A DNA stretch of 64,000 nucleotides from Vigna angularis (GCF_016808095.1 NC_068973.1:16550501-16614500); one strand, 5' to 3'; positions 38,001 through 50,268 are shown, numbered from the stretch's first letter. The notes: a model not told the origin generated them from the sequence alone. Program-made: numbers and translations.

Positions 38001-41000
38001 GTTTCTCTTTTATTTTCAGAACTATATAAAATTTGTTATTCTAAGATTTAACATCAGTGGAATTTTTAAATTGAAAATTAGAAATTATATTTTGTTTCTG
38101 AAACAGATGCAAAGTCTGAATGGGGAGCTATATAATTTGGACATTTGCTTCTTCCGTGCCTTATAAATCACCAATTGGTATACATGGGACTTATGTTTCC
38201 TTAACATGAATGTATTTTCACTTTCCTGTTATTCAACGTGTCTTGTATTAAGTTACTGTGCAAATCTAAAACTAGCATTTTAATACTGACATATGAAATG
38301 ACAGTACTTGTTATATGAAAATTAAACCAAAATAATATATAAATATCTTAATTTAGTAAATAAGAAATTCAAGCCTTTGTTCCACATTTATATAAAGTGG
38401 ATAAATATTCACTTTCCAAAATAATGGAAGGAAGAAAAGAAACAGACTTACTTCAATATCTGTGACTTGCTTTACTAACATTCAGCTGCCTTGTCACATT
38501 AGAAACAATTTTGTTGCATGCATTCATTCTGTTTGTTACTAGCATTTGAAAACTATTGAATTGCGATACTTCAGATGAGTACATGAGGTAATTCATGAAC
38601 TCCAATAAACACATGCTGTAACAAATGAGTTTTATCTCTTGTTATTTGGTAATTTTAACCTTTTGTCCTTTAGGTACTGGTACTGGAAATGGTACACATT
38701 CGCCATTCACTTTTAAGAATCCCATCTCCCTCCGAGCAGGGAAAAATGAAATTGCTTTGTTGTGCTTGACAGTTGGCTTACAGGTGAGTTCCTCTGTTTT
38801 AGGCTATTGTTGTAACTCCTAAGAAATACGAATTTCTCACCATGCTACTTTTTTCATTATGGTTTAGACAGCTGGACCCTTTTATGACTTTGTGGGGGCA
38901 GGACTCACAAGTGTGAAGATTAAGGGACTGAACAATGGGACAATAGACTTGTCTTCATATGCTTGGACTTACAAGGTACCTTTTCACCCTTTTCCCACCC
39001 ATCTTTGAAATGCTGCTCAATTTTTTATAGACCATTGATAGTGGTATTAGCCGTGGAAATTTATATTTCATGCTTTCTCAGATTGGAGTGCAAGGAGAAC
39101 ACCTAAAGCTATACCAGGGAGATGGGTTGAGTAATGTGAACTGGACATCTACTTCAGAACCACCAAAAATGCAGCCATTGACATGGTACAAGGTAATGAA
39201 TGCAAATTATCAATACATCTTTCATTTAGTTTGTGTCTCTTGGTAAAAAATCTCTTAAAATTCTGGGCCTTGCAGACTATTGTGGATGCTCCACCTGGAG
39301 ATGAACCGATTGGATTGGATATGTTACACATGGGGAAAGGTCTAGCCTGGTTAAATGGAGAGGAAATAGGAAGATATTGGCCTAGAAAAAGTGAATTCAA
39401 GAGTGAAGACTGTGTGAAGGAATGTGATTACAGAGGCAAATTTAATCCCGACAAATGTGACACTGGTTGTGGAGAACCAACACAGAGATGGTAAAACTAT
39501 TGACAATAATGATTTCCATGAAATTGATGAATGGAAATGCAGTCTTTTCAGTTTTTTCATATGCAGAAAAAAATTACTTTCATAAACTGGTACAGAAGTT
39601 GTTGAAAATGTTGTCAGGTTCCAACCCTCTTAACCAGAAGAAATAGGCAAAGTAAAATACTAAAATCAGATTTTGTGTACAAATCGATGCAGTTTGTGCT
39701 GGTGGACTGATCCCTAACAGATTCTTTATATACAAAATAATTGACAAGCATTGTTCATATTATTAGGAAGGGGATACAATTGAAAGCTAGTAGGTTCTGT
39801 ATGCTGTGGTTAATTGTTCATAAATATGTACTCGATTTCTGGAATGAATTAGAACCCATAGTGCATTCTTTCAATTTACTTTCTTTCGTAGTTCCTTTTA
39901 CATTTGCAAATATAAAATTTCATCTAAAATAGAAACTAGAAAGTATTCATGATTTATCATAATTGTAAAGAACTAAAAATTTATTTTGGTAGGTCTCGAG
40001 AGTTATGGACCATTATTCTTGTTTTAATGCAACATTTTGTATTTCCTATGCATCAGGTATCATGTTCCACGATCCTGGTTCAAGCCATCAGGAAACGTCC
40101 TTGTTCTTTTTGAGGAGAAAGGTGGAGAACCAGATAAGATTAGGTTTGTGAGACGCAAAATATCTGGTGCGTGTGCCCTTGTTTCTGAGGATTACCCCTC
40201 CGTTGGACTCCTTTCTCAGGGTGAAGATAAAGTACAGAATATCAAAAACATTCCTTTTGCCCGTTTGACCTGCCCCAGTAACACTCATATATCAGCTGTG
40301 AAGTTTGCTAGTTTTGGAACTCCCTCTGGAGCATGTGGATCTTTCCTCAAGGGAGATTGCCATGATCCCATTTCTAGCACAGTTGTTGAGAAGGTATATC
40401 TCTTTGCAATTTTTTGCATTGCATTTGGGGGGTTATTCTCTACTAAGTATCTATTAATATTTTCATTTTCAAAACTAACTACACAATTAAGGGATACCCT
40501 GATGCTATCGGCTTCTGATTAACTGTGCAAACAATCCTGTTAGCTCAATAAACAATTGCTAAAGGAACTAATCACAATTAATATGACTTACTCTTGGCTG
40601 GTAAGATCTTTCATTCCTCTTCATGTGCTATGTTTTAGTGGGGAGAAGTTGATCCATGAACCTTATGCATACTTACCAAAGCAACATCCTGAATCCCACA
40701 TTCAAAATATTGAAATACTTGTTACTTGAATTTATCATATCCTTAACTCAACTTTAATCTAGGTGGCCACCCCTTGTTTCTTACTCTGACTTTTAAAGTG
40801 AAAAATTAGCTTCACTCTCAGCTGTCTGTCTTTTTTCTTTTATAGGAAGATGTTTCGTGCAGTGTTTCATTAATTGTTTGTTTGTTCTTTTATTTTGAAT
40901 GATCATAGTACTGATAGATTTCCATAAACTTCGTTGTTGTTGCAGGCCTGCCTAAACAAAAACGACTGTGTCATAACATTATCTGAAGAGAATTTCAAAA

Positions 41001-41056
41001 CCAATTTGTGTCCTGGTTTACCAAGGAAACTTGCAGTGGAAGCGGTTTGTAGTTGA
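32047..41056 (+). CDS. BGAL10: Glycoside hydrolase family 35 beta-galactosidase with SUEL lectin domain, BGAL10-type
   Basis: Eighteen coding exons: 32047-32295, 32584-32696, 32849-32915, 33041-33133, 33318-33461, 33710-33798, 34779-34884, 35023-35110, 35250-35368, 36088-36252, 36736-36932, 37663-37772, 38674-38783, 38868-38975, 39082-39192, 39276-39490, 40057-40393, 40946-41056. They give 843 codons plus stop, all in frame. Signal peptide [23 protein letters not shown] chosen at 32047 because it starts the hydrophobic run. [14 protein letters not shown] holds acid/base Glu178 and IWTENWPGW the nucleophile Glu247. The Cys-rich end (LTCPSN...FASFGTP.G.CGSF...ACLNKNDC) from about residue 765 is a SUEL/RBL lectin domain. 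Arabidopsis BGAL10 trims galactose from xyloglucan side chains. Intron 4 uses a GC donor (gcaagt at 33134). Intact; secreted apoplastic enzyme inferred. Confidence 0.9.
35437..35575 (+). mobile_element. TRIM-type solo LTR fragment in intron 9 of BGAL10-like gene
   Basis: The stretch from tgttggagattcatattgac through ataagtggaccgcaaacct, acaagttagttttgtaaaac and ccacttatgtgg resembles the short LTR of a TRIM family abundant in Phaseoleae genomes. A more eroded relative (ttacaagtgagttttgtaaaa) may lie near 13,880 in intron 1 of the BGAL6-like gene. The right end is approximate and no target duplication was found. Confidence 0.5.
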
Positions 41057-41377
41057 TTACCAATTCCGGATGAGCATTGCATTACACCATTTATTTTACC
41101 AACTTGGCTGCATCAAAAAGAAGATGAAAATTTTGCTTGTATTAATATTAATATTAATATTATCGACATGGTCACATGTAAAATTTATGGCAGGGAAATT
41201 TGCTGTAATGGCATGTATCTTTTAATGAATTTGGATTTCACATGCATTGAGAATCAATGCATTATGGGAGAGCATAATCTCCGGTGAAAAAAACAACTGC
41301 ACTACTACGATCTAAGCGATAATTTTTTTTTTCTAAATTTATATTTTATAGTTAAAATTATTATTTTACTGAAAATT

Positions 41378-41900
41378 ATTGAAAGGTTAGGATATTAGAC
41401 AAAAACATCCAAATGGACCATTTTTTTTTCAAAATTACAAAAAGATTACAAAAATGGACCAATTGTGTTAATTTGGTACGATTTCATTGTGAAGAGATCA
41501 TATCAATTTGATATAACTTCATTCTCTGGGAGTTTTCTTTTTAAATTTTAAATGAAGTCGTATGTTTGGGACGACAATATATAGTTTTGAAGTCACGTTA
41601 GTTTTACACGATTTCAGTGTATAGTATTATATGAATTGAAGTGGCGTTAATCTTAAATAACTTTGTGTGATGTATTGTGATATAAATTGAAGTTATATCA
41701 AGTTGTTATGTATTTGCTGTTAAAAATACATTAAAATCATGTCATGCTAACATAATTTTACTTTTAATGATCCAAAGTTGTATCAATGTGACACAATTTT
41801 TTCACAACGAATATAATTTATCTATTTTTGTAATTTTTTAAAAGTTATATCATTCTAATAATTTTGAAAAAAAAAATTATACCCTTTACCTAAGATCTTA
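41378..41900. repeat. Imperfect inverted-repeat element, about 520 bp
   Basis: The left arm has ccattttttttt, caaaattacaaaaag and attacaaaaatggacc. The right arm holds the complement (ctatttttgtaatttttt and attttgaaaaaaaa). The middle repeats words such as cgatttcattgtg, gaagtcgtatg, gaagtcacgttag and gaagtggcgttaa. It is probably a non-autonomous transposon, but I could not establish a target duplication. Confidence 0.4.
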
Positions 41901-43755
41901 TGCTGTGTAATGTCACTGCTGAGAAGTGTCAACACGAGGCTCTATATTTGTCACTTAGACGGGCCTTCTTCATGCATATCCAAGGTTTTAATTTTTTTTT
42001 TCTAAGTTTCGGAATGTAAATTTGAAACATTTTAGAATATAGATCTAGAATAAAAAAATCATATTTAGGAGCAAATAAAAAATAATTTTAGATTATGTGG
42101 TCTAAAATACAAATTTTGAATTGCAAAATAAAAAAAGTATCTTTTTGACAAATATTTAAGAGAAATATATGTTTAATAAGAAAAAAAGTTAAAAGGGAAG
42201 GGGGAGGATTTCTAGGTGTGTCTGCATATGTGGTGCACGATACATGAAGAAGAGAAGGGGAAAGGATCATGCAAGAGTGGGGGAAGTACGTGTCTATATA
42301 TGAAAGTGCATGAAGGAACGCCTTTTTTTCCATGAAAGGAGTTAAACTCAATTTTATATTGTTTTATGCGAAAATCTACTGCTATATTTCGTTTATAGTT
42401 TGGGGTTCCCAAATTATTCAAGAGTAAATTTAATTTTGAAAGGTGGGGTATAACGCCTTAAATTTAGGGGGTTACGAATTCTTACAAAAAAAATCGATAA
42501 TTTTAAACTTGCTTATAGCGTAAAATATGTTTTTCAAAAACTTCAATAATTAAACATTTGTAACTAAATCAAATCATATTAGTTTCACAAACAATGTCTA
42601 GTTACACCTTTCAAAATTAATTAAAATGACCAAAAAAATAAAAATAACTCAAAATTACATTGTATCAAAAGTCTGATTAAAAGAACTTTAAAGAAAATTC
42701 AAATCTTTTCTCCATCATCTCATGAATCTATAATGTCTCTATGCAATATCATCTGGTCACGTATAGCACATTATATGATTTTTGCTAAAATTTTCATTCA
42801 CAAACACATAAATACAAACACGTATGGGGTAAGCTATCAATAAAACAACCATAAAAAAACTTGATACATACATACTCATTATATCAACAATAATCAAACA
42901 CCCCATACATAGAAGTAATAATAATAGAATTTTTAATCCAATAATACAAACAATTCAATCATCTTAAATTACTCTATCCCCGACCCTCGGTTCTCGATAT
43001 CATCACGAACATCATAAACATAGACTAATTGTTTATCCTCTCAACAACACCTATGCTAACTACACCACAAGATACATCACTATCAACATAGTACCCTAAA
43101 GCATCATCATCATTACAATCATAAACACATGTACCACCATCATGATTAACCCCATCATGAAAACCATCATGAGCCTCCACAAAACCATAAACATCATAGT
43201 GGAAAGAATTAGTCTCACTTTTGTACCCTACCTCACCTTCCTGTAGCTGCTTCTACAGACCATCTATAGCCTTCCCTACAAATATGCTCGAGTAGTCCTG
43301 CAATCCAGCTAAGAAACATGTATTCTTGCCACACAAGGACAAGGAAAACATCATCACCCTCATACAAGGAAAGTTTAATACCCAAACAACTTTTCCTTTG
43401 CACACAAGGCAAAAGGAAACACTTATTTGCAAATAAACTCAAGATTTACTAGGTACAACAAGTAGACTTATCTCCCACTCTTATGCTTATCAACCACATA
43501 CTCAAGTACACTCCAACACACACTTATGCTCCAACCTCAAACACAAGTCAAAATTGACCCTAAATATAACCACTAATCTCATTATCTGATTATCACCACG
43601 TTCTACAGCTCCTCCAGCTTGGTCCACGTCTATTCTTCATCAAATTCGTCATTTTTAACAAAAGTGCACTAGGATAATCAATCATCATAAGTGATCATCG
43701 ATTATTCCCAAGAAGTTCACAATTACACAAAATATACTATGATAATCAATAATCA
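41901..43755. other. AT-rich spacer
   Basis: No recognisable gene. Around 43,000-43,200 there are short 'accatcatga'/'atcatcatc' repeats. No transposon protein remnant is seen. Confidence 0.5.
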
Positions 43756-43761
43756 CTTAAT

Positions 43762-43915
43762 ATAATCGATTATTCTAGTGGCCCTAACACGTAAGTTTCC
43801 AGATTCATCACACATGAAAGGATAATCGATTATCATCTAGATAATCGATTATTCCTTAAACAAATCTCAAAACCAATGTGCACATAATTAATTATAACTA
43901 GTGATAATCGATTAT
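43762..43915. repeat. Cluster of ataatcgattat palindromes
   Basis: The 12-bp palindrome ataatcgattat occurs at 43762, 43822, 43841 and 43904, with degenerate copies just upstream (43672-43750). It differs only at its outer bases from the gtaatcgattac palindrome in the TIRs of the neighbouring 8.1 kb MULE, but lies 450 bp outside that element. Confidence 0.8.
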
Positions 43916-44365
43916 TGTTGAATCAAACCACATCCTGGATAGAATTCAAGTGTTCAAAACACACATACATCAACCTTAGACCACGAGCAAACATACCCAA
44001 TACAACATGCATGTATTCAGACCTCATACAGCCTTATGAACATACCTTAATACATACATTACATCACTTGAATCATCAAAAACTCATTATTACGTAGATT
44101 ATAACTCAAATAAACTCAATATTCTACATTTGTTTATCATACCATCTTTATAACATATATTTGCATGGTAAAACCCCCAAGCATCATAACTTTGTTCCCT
44201 TAGCATCAATACCTATTATGGGATAACCTAACAAGAAGGTACATATCTTCATAAAGAAAACCAAACACAAACATGATATACACCCTATCATCATGCAAAA
44301 CATTTCTCACACATACACATGCATCAAAACAACATTATCTTTCAAGATAATCAAGAACAAACCCT

Positions 44366-44768
44366 GGCTTTTGCACCAAACTAGGCATATTTGCCAAGAA
44401 TATTACGTAAATAGGCAAAATTTGACCAAATATGAAGTCGTGGGGGCCCAAAACGACTTCAAATGAAGAAGTCGTGCCCCCCCTGCACGACTTCACACTG
44501 TGCATTTGACCAGTGCTGAAGTCGTGCACCCCGAAAACGACTTCTGGGTGCTGTAATCGATTACACGATAGTGGTAATCGATTACACGTTGTTGAAATCG
44601 TGACCCCCCTGCACGACTTCAATGTAGTAGGCAAAAATGCTTCTGGTAATCGATTACGACACTTCTGTAATCGATTACTAGTGTTTTAAGTGTGCAAGAA
44701 CCACCCTGGTAAGCGATTACAAGCTTGTTGTAATCGATTACCAGTGTGTTTTTGTTGGTTTTAGAAAA
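44366..44768 (+). repeat. Left TIR of the 8.1 kb MULE
   Basis: About 403 bp, matching 52093-52503 in inverted orientation. The outer half holds paired gaagtcgt and acgacttc words. The inner half holds 12-bp palindromes gtaatcgattac at 44553, 44574, 44646, 44667, 44709 (gtaagcgattac) and 44730. The inner limit is the shared ggttttagaaaa. Confidence 0.9.
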
Positions 44769-44954
44769 ATTAATTTGCAGTTTACATATTTAATGTACTA
44801 TTTGTGTTAGATGAAAAAAGAAATTGTGGTTATTATTTAATGAAAGGAGAAAATTTTGAAGAAAAGAGAAAAGTAATATTAATAAGAAATAATAATAGTA
44901 ATAGTAATATATTAATAATCGATTTGATTACAATTGGTTAAGATTAAGAAATAA

Positions 44955-46996
44955 CTAATGACGAAATGGACAATTTCCCCTATGATGACCTTTGTTGCGG
45001 CAGTAAGAGCATTTTTTTGGCTTATCTGGATTGGATTGATCCATTTCATTATGAATCCTATTTGTAGATGGTCTTCCGGATGCCTTGCATCGCATTTTAG
45101 GATCTGGTATGAAGTTTGAACCTGTATACGCAGACCAATAATCTTCATTTTGGATTGGGTGAAATTGTACTTCATATGCCTTGAAAATGTTGTTAAGACT
45201 GTACACTGGATCAATTACTTGGGTTAGTGGGATATGCGAAAATGCACAAACAGCAATGACATGATGACATGGGAGACGAGTAGCCTGGAAGTGACCAAAT
45301 CACACCACCATTCATTTAGGCTGACCTTATAGGAAAGTGGAACAGGGCGGTAGTGGTGAGGTGTTGAAATTTCCTGAACATCAAATTCAGAATTTTCACG
45401 GTTGTAGCGATGAACATGACAAAATGCGGATTGTTGTTGATTTTTCCTAATGATGTCGGCGATTTGTTCAGGAAATTGGTGTCCTGCTTGTAGCATATAG
45501 TTTGCCTTTAATCCTCGTTCAACAAACCATGATTGTGTCCTCTCAAATGTTGTTCTAATAAGAGCACATATTGGTAATGAACGTGCTCCCTTTAAAATGG
45601 AGTTGGTGCATTCAGCAAGATTAGTGGTCATATGTCCATATCTTCTCCCTCCATCAAAAGCCTGAGACCAATTTTTTAATGGGATTTTATCTATCCAATC
45701 AACCTGTTGTGGGTATTGGTTTCTTAGTGCAGTAAGTTTTGCCATGACAGTTGGTTGCTTGACCTTGTAAGCTGTAATGACGTAATAAATAATTAAAGTT
45801 TAGAATAATGTTACAAAATTATAAAAGTAAAAGTGTATTGAAAATGTTTGTAGTAGTACCTAAATTGATGAATTGTTTTTTGAGGTAATGATTTTTGAAT
45901 TTGTTGTTGAAGTTGGATGCTAGATGACGTATGCAATAAACAGAGTTCAAACCATCTTGTTCCCAACCAACTTCTTCCGATCTTAAGGCCGATAAGATAC
46001 CCTTTCCTCTGTAGTGATGATGCAAATATTTTGTTGAGGGCAAACATGTTCTCGAAGTAGTTGAAAGAACCATATCAAGGCCTCCTTTGTCTCACCTTCT
46101 ACAATGGCAAAGGCCAATGGAAAAATATTTCTATTTCCATCTTGAGCTATGGCGGTGAGCAAAGTTTCATGATATTTACCCGTTAGAAATGTACCATCAA
46201 CTTGGAGAATGGGTTTACAGTATTTGAATCCTTGTATGCAAGGACCGAAAGACCAGAAAACTCTTTCCATAATATAGCAATTATTGTCGGTTTGTCCATC
46301 AATCTGCACTGGAGAACTAGTGCATTGTAAAATTGTACCTGGGTTTGCATCCTTGACGACATGCAACCACCTCAGCATGTGGTTATAAGAGTCTTCCCAG
46401 TCTCCAAACTCCATAGCAAGAGCCTTTTGTTTAGCGATCAATGCTTTTCTATATGACACAGAATATCCGAATCGAGCTTTTATATCTGCAATCAAACTCT
46501 TGATTGGAATGGATGGGTTTGTCCGGACTGAATTTGATATGGTCGCGGCAATGTGAGTACTATCAAGATTTTTATGGTCTTGAGATAGTATGGTTGAGAA
46601 ACATGAATGTTGTCCGTCGATATTCTTGATTTCCCAATATTTACAGACTTTGCTATAAGCTGCCCTCAAACGCCATTGACAACCGTTGTGATATTCCACA
46701 CAACGAATAACATAAATGTTGGGCTTCGATTCAACGACGGTGTATTTGTAACCGTTGGTTATGTGATAATGTTTGATTGTAGCAATAGTTTCGTCCTTTG
46801 ACTGGAACTGCATACGTTCATTCAACTCTGGAATAACATGTTCAGATGATTGTGTGATGTGGTCGTCGTTGTTGTCGTCTTCAAGTATGTTGTCTAATTC
46901 ATCATCGGTGCTGAACTCATCAACATTATCTAATATCAAAGGTTGTTCGTCGATGATTTCCGATGATGATGATGGTGGAAAGTTTCCGGATGCCAT
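44955..46996 (-). pseudogene. MURA-type Mutator transposase, two single-base deletions
   Basis: Exon 1 is 46996-45860 and exon 2 is 45771-44955, with intron 45772-45859 (GT-AG). Together they would code about 651 residues. The start is taken at MASGNFPPSSSSEI, inside a longer open frame. In order there are: an acidic N-terminus; the Mutator N-terminal DNA-binding domain with zinc ligands (C.WRLRA...HSC); the MULE DDE domain with first Asp in LQVDGTFLTG; a LAECTNS block likely to hold the catalytic Glu; a SWIM-type zinc finger (LPCHH); and a C-terminal CCHC knuckle (CSYCRNKGHHRGNC). A one-base loss near 46012 removes part of the expected second Asp codon (IIT-D-RGKG). Another near 45298 destroys a SWIM Cys codon (WCD-C-GHFQA). 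The protein is therefore dead. It is transcribed away from the PMD gene across a 1.1 kb shared upstream region. Confidence 0.88.
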
Positions 46997-47473
46997 AAGG
47001 TTATAGATGTGCGGGAGAAAAAATAAGAGTGGAGTAGAATGAGAGCTGTTGGAAGTGGAGTTTGGATGTGAAGATGGATTGGTGAAAGATGCATATATAT
47101 AATGAAGTTTCAAGTGTGAGCAAAGTTATTTTCTGATAAGTGGGTGTTCAGGTTTGAAGTTGGGAGTACTGGACAATATAGCAGTGTCAGATATGTATAT
47201 AGGGTTGCATGCATTCTGTAAATTATAAGCTATGTATAGTATTACATTTATTTTATTCCGTATAAAGTAATTTGTAGTTTGCTCTGATATATCATAAGCT
47301 TTTGATGACACGTTATTTGTATCTGTTATAGATGTATTGAGACTAATTTGTTTTTTTTGTTGTTAAGAAATAAATAATGGTATATTTAGAAGTATACTAA
47401 TTTTTTAATAATGTAAATCTGAAAATTAATTTTTTTTAAATAGGATTTAAAAAAAATAAAAATTGGAAAAAGT

Positions 47474-47569
47474 GAAGTCGTGGAGGGGGTACACAACTTC
47501 ACCTTATGAAGTCGTGTAGGGGGTACACGACTTCACCTATTGAAGTCGTGCACCCTCCCCACAACTTCC
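47474..47569. promoter_or_regulatory. GAAGTCGT/ACGACTTC repeat block between the divergent MULE genes
   Basis: Three inverted pairs of gaagtcgt and acgacttc (or acaacttc) with G-rich spacers such as gtagggggtac sit near the middle of the 46997-48136 intergenic region. The same words form the outer half of both TIRs. This suggests a protein-binding site shared by the element ends and its internal promoter; binding is inferred only. Confidence 0.6.
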
Positions 47570-48136
47570 CTTTTCCCAATTTTTTTTTATTTGCATAGTT
47601 TTTAATTATATAAATTAATTTTTTACTATAATAAAATGCTTAAAAAATGAAAAATATTTTTACAAACTTAAACACATTTCTTTTAAGCAAAAAATAATTT
47701 GTTTGCCATGTATATGGTGTTATAATAATTGTAATGATAAGACCGTAGTGTGATGATTTTTATTTGACCATGTACATATGTACTCACCTTAGGCTTTGAC
47801 CATGAACATTAGGTGTGCTATTCACATGCTTTCCTATTCATTTGCATGCCTCTCTTCCCTTTGCAGGTCTGAACATTCATCCTATTCATTTGCATGCCTC
47901 CCTTCCCTTTGCAGATTTGAAGATTCCTTCATGAAGACCACTCATTTGGATTTGGAATTGTGCATCCATCTACTCAAGCACGTGAAGTTGTCCTTATATG
48001 GGCATCAATGGTTGTCCATAAATTGGTGGAGGTTACCTTACTAGCATTGCATACCCTTTCGAATTGTTTGTTCCAATAGCCAAAGGCCTCCTTTTTTCAG
48101 TTCTTTTACATCCTAGTTTCACCCAAAAAATTCGAA

Positions 48137-50101
48137 ATGGCTTCTGCCCGTCAACTTCCCGTTAATATGTCCCTTCTACGTCTACAAGACAAACATATTG
48201 TGAAGGCAATTTGGGAAGGCAATGAACGAGTTATTTGCCCTCGAAGACATGCAATCTGGATAGCAAACCATGTTAACGAACTTGATGCAAGAATCATGAA
48301 TATTCTATCGGCAGCGGGGTTTACCCATATTTTGAAAGCGTCAAATATGGAAATTAAGCACCAGCTAGTTACTGCTTTGGTTGAGAGGTGGAGAGTTGAG
48401 ACTCATACTTTCCACCTCCCTCTTGGTGAAAGTACTATAACATTGGAAGACATTGCACTACAACTGTGGCTTCCTATTGAAGGTCATGCTGTCACGGGCA
48501 TCAGTAGTGGTCCTCTAACATGTTTCTGTCAACAACTACTAGGTGATGTTCCTCCTGAGAACAGTGTCAAGGGCAACAAAATTAAGTTGTCTTGGCTGAA
48601 TAACACTTTTCGCCAATTGCCTCATGATGCCACATATCAGGTTATTGAACAATACGCTAGAGCGTATATGTTGATGATAATTGGCAGCATCATGATGCCA
48701 GATACATCTGCAAGCATGGTGCATTTGATGTATCTACCCCTTTTGGCGGACCTGCAGAACGTTTCACAGTATAGCTGGGCATCCGTAGTGCTTTCCTGCT
48801 TGTATCGTGCCCTTGATCATGGGACTAGGACTGACCAAGACAACATCGGAGGGTGCATGATCTTGTTACAATGCTGGGCATGGGAAAGAATAACATGTAT
48901 TTCCCCACAATTACTCCAAGTCACAGAAGAAGACATTTCTTCTGGTTCAGTTTTTCCCCTGGCGAAAAGATGGTGTCGAACAACATAGTCAATATTCCAT
49001 GACACGACAACTGTACAACAATTTCGTCAAAAGTTAGACGACCTATCACCTAGACAGGTATTTTTCACCTATGCACTTAATATTGGTGTATATATTTTGT
49101 TCAAAATTGGCTTAATTTGTTTTTAACCAAAATCTTCATAACTTCAGTTTATATGGACACCGTACAGACGTGATCACATTTGTCAAATCATTACAGTCGA
49201 AGTGCCTCCGACTTGCCGGGCAGTTGTGCCTCTGATATGTTTCTCTATTGTAGAATACCAACAATCAGACCGTGTGATGCGTCAATTTGGATTTCGACAA
49301 AATGTTCCCCATCCACCGATGAATCTAGATGAGGAACATAAACAGGATATTAGAGGACACACAGATTGGAATTGGCAAGAACACCATCAACAGTGGATTG
49401 CATTATGGAATGACCGGCATAATCGTGTATTTAACGGTATTTCATTCCAAAAAAATGGTCACTTGCGAGATGAATCCGAGTACATGCAATGGTATATAAC
49501 TCATACAATCCGCTATATTGCTCTCATAGAAGATTCAACCGACGAAGAGGTACTACAATATCCCCACCTCTTAAATTATGAAAGCGTTATTATCTTGCGA
49601 TCTTCAATCAAACATTGTCTTAAGCAGTATGACATGGAGCACGAACAACAGTTCCAACCGCCATCTGCATATCGTGCATCACCACCGTATCATGATCCAC
49701 AAAGGTCTGCTTCTGACCATGTTAACTATCAACATTCATGTCTGAATTCAAGGTTCGAACAACACATCCCACCGACATCAATATATCCTCAGGTAGAGAC
49801 CTCTTATTTCGCCTTTCCACCATCAACACCGTTCAGTGGAGGTCCATCATCTTTTAGCGGAGGTCCTTCCAATTATTTTGGAACCTCGACAATGACTCCA
49901 CCATCTTCATACCATCACGCTTCTTCATCACAAAACGTATATCGACCGACCCTTGATTTCCAATACCTTCAACAGTCCAATGAAAGTCATCCCAGTGATG
50001 AAGACCAACACATGCAGAGTCCCACACTACAACAACAACAACAAAGGCGAGGCCAACGACAACGACGAAGACCAACATGTGGGATTGGAGGACATAGATA
50101 A
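48137..50101 (+). pseudogene. Plant mobile domain (PMD/MAIN-like) protein gene in the MULE, one internal stop
   Basis: Exon 1 is 48137-49057 and exon 2 is 49148-50101, with GT-AG borders in phase 0. The first 280 residues show the PMD core: LVTALVERWRVETHTFHLP, GESTITLEDIALQLWLPI, EGHAVTG and YLPLLADL. Exon 2 has the conserved continuation VPLICFSIVEYQQSDRVMRQ, then FGFRQNVPHPP, followed by a Gln/Ser/Pro-rich tail and a basic end (RRGQRQRRR). The frame is intact except for one TAG at 48987 (WCRTT-stop-SIFHD). PMD proteins such as Arabidopsis MAIN and MAIL1 act in the nucleus in silencing and genome stability, and transposon-encoded versions are known. Here it sits divergently from the transposase within the same TIRs. 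Its role in the element is unknown; helping transposition or countering silencing are possibilities. Confidence 0.85.
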
Positions 50102-50219
50102 ATTGCCTCATCAATTTATTTATAATTATGTAATTTTTCTATATTTTCTTAATTAATGACAAAAATTTATATCATAACAAACTTTTATCCTTTTCACTTA
50201 TTATTGCTCATCATGTCAA

Positions 50220-50224
<5 letters not shown>

Positions 50225-50265
<41 letters not shown>
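50225..50265. repeat. (AT)n microsatellite
   Basis: About 20 AT units between the PMD gene and the third gene of the MULE. Confidence 0.95.

Positions 50266-50268
<3 letters not shown>

Noticed and set aside
42088..42421. Overlapping minus-strand open frames of 69 and 87 codons
   Set aside because: No motif, no splice partners, flanked by AT-rich spacer.
43667..43920. Clustered short palindromes considered as a CRISPR-like array
   Set aside because: Eukaryotic DNA, irregular spacing and 12-bp self-complementary repeats; transposon end motifs are the better explanation.
45811..46073. Two small minus-strand frames overlapping the transposase
   Set aside because: They are the transposase itself after the 1-bp deletion plus intron read-through, not separate genes.
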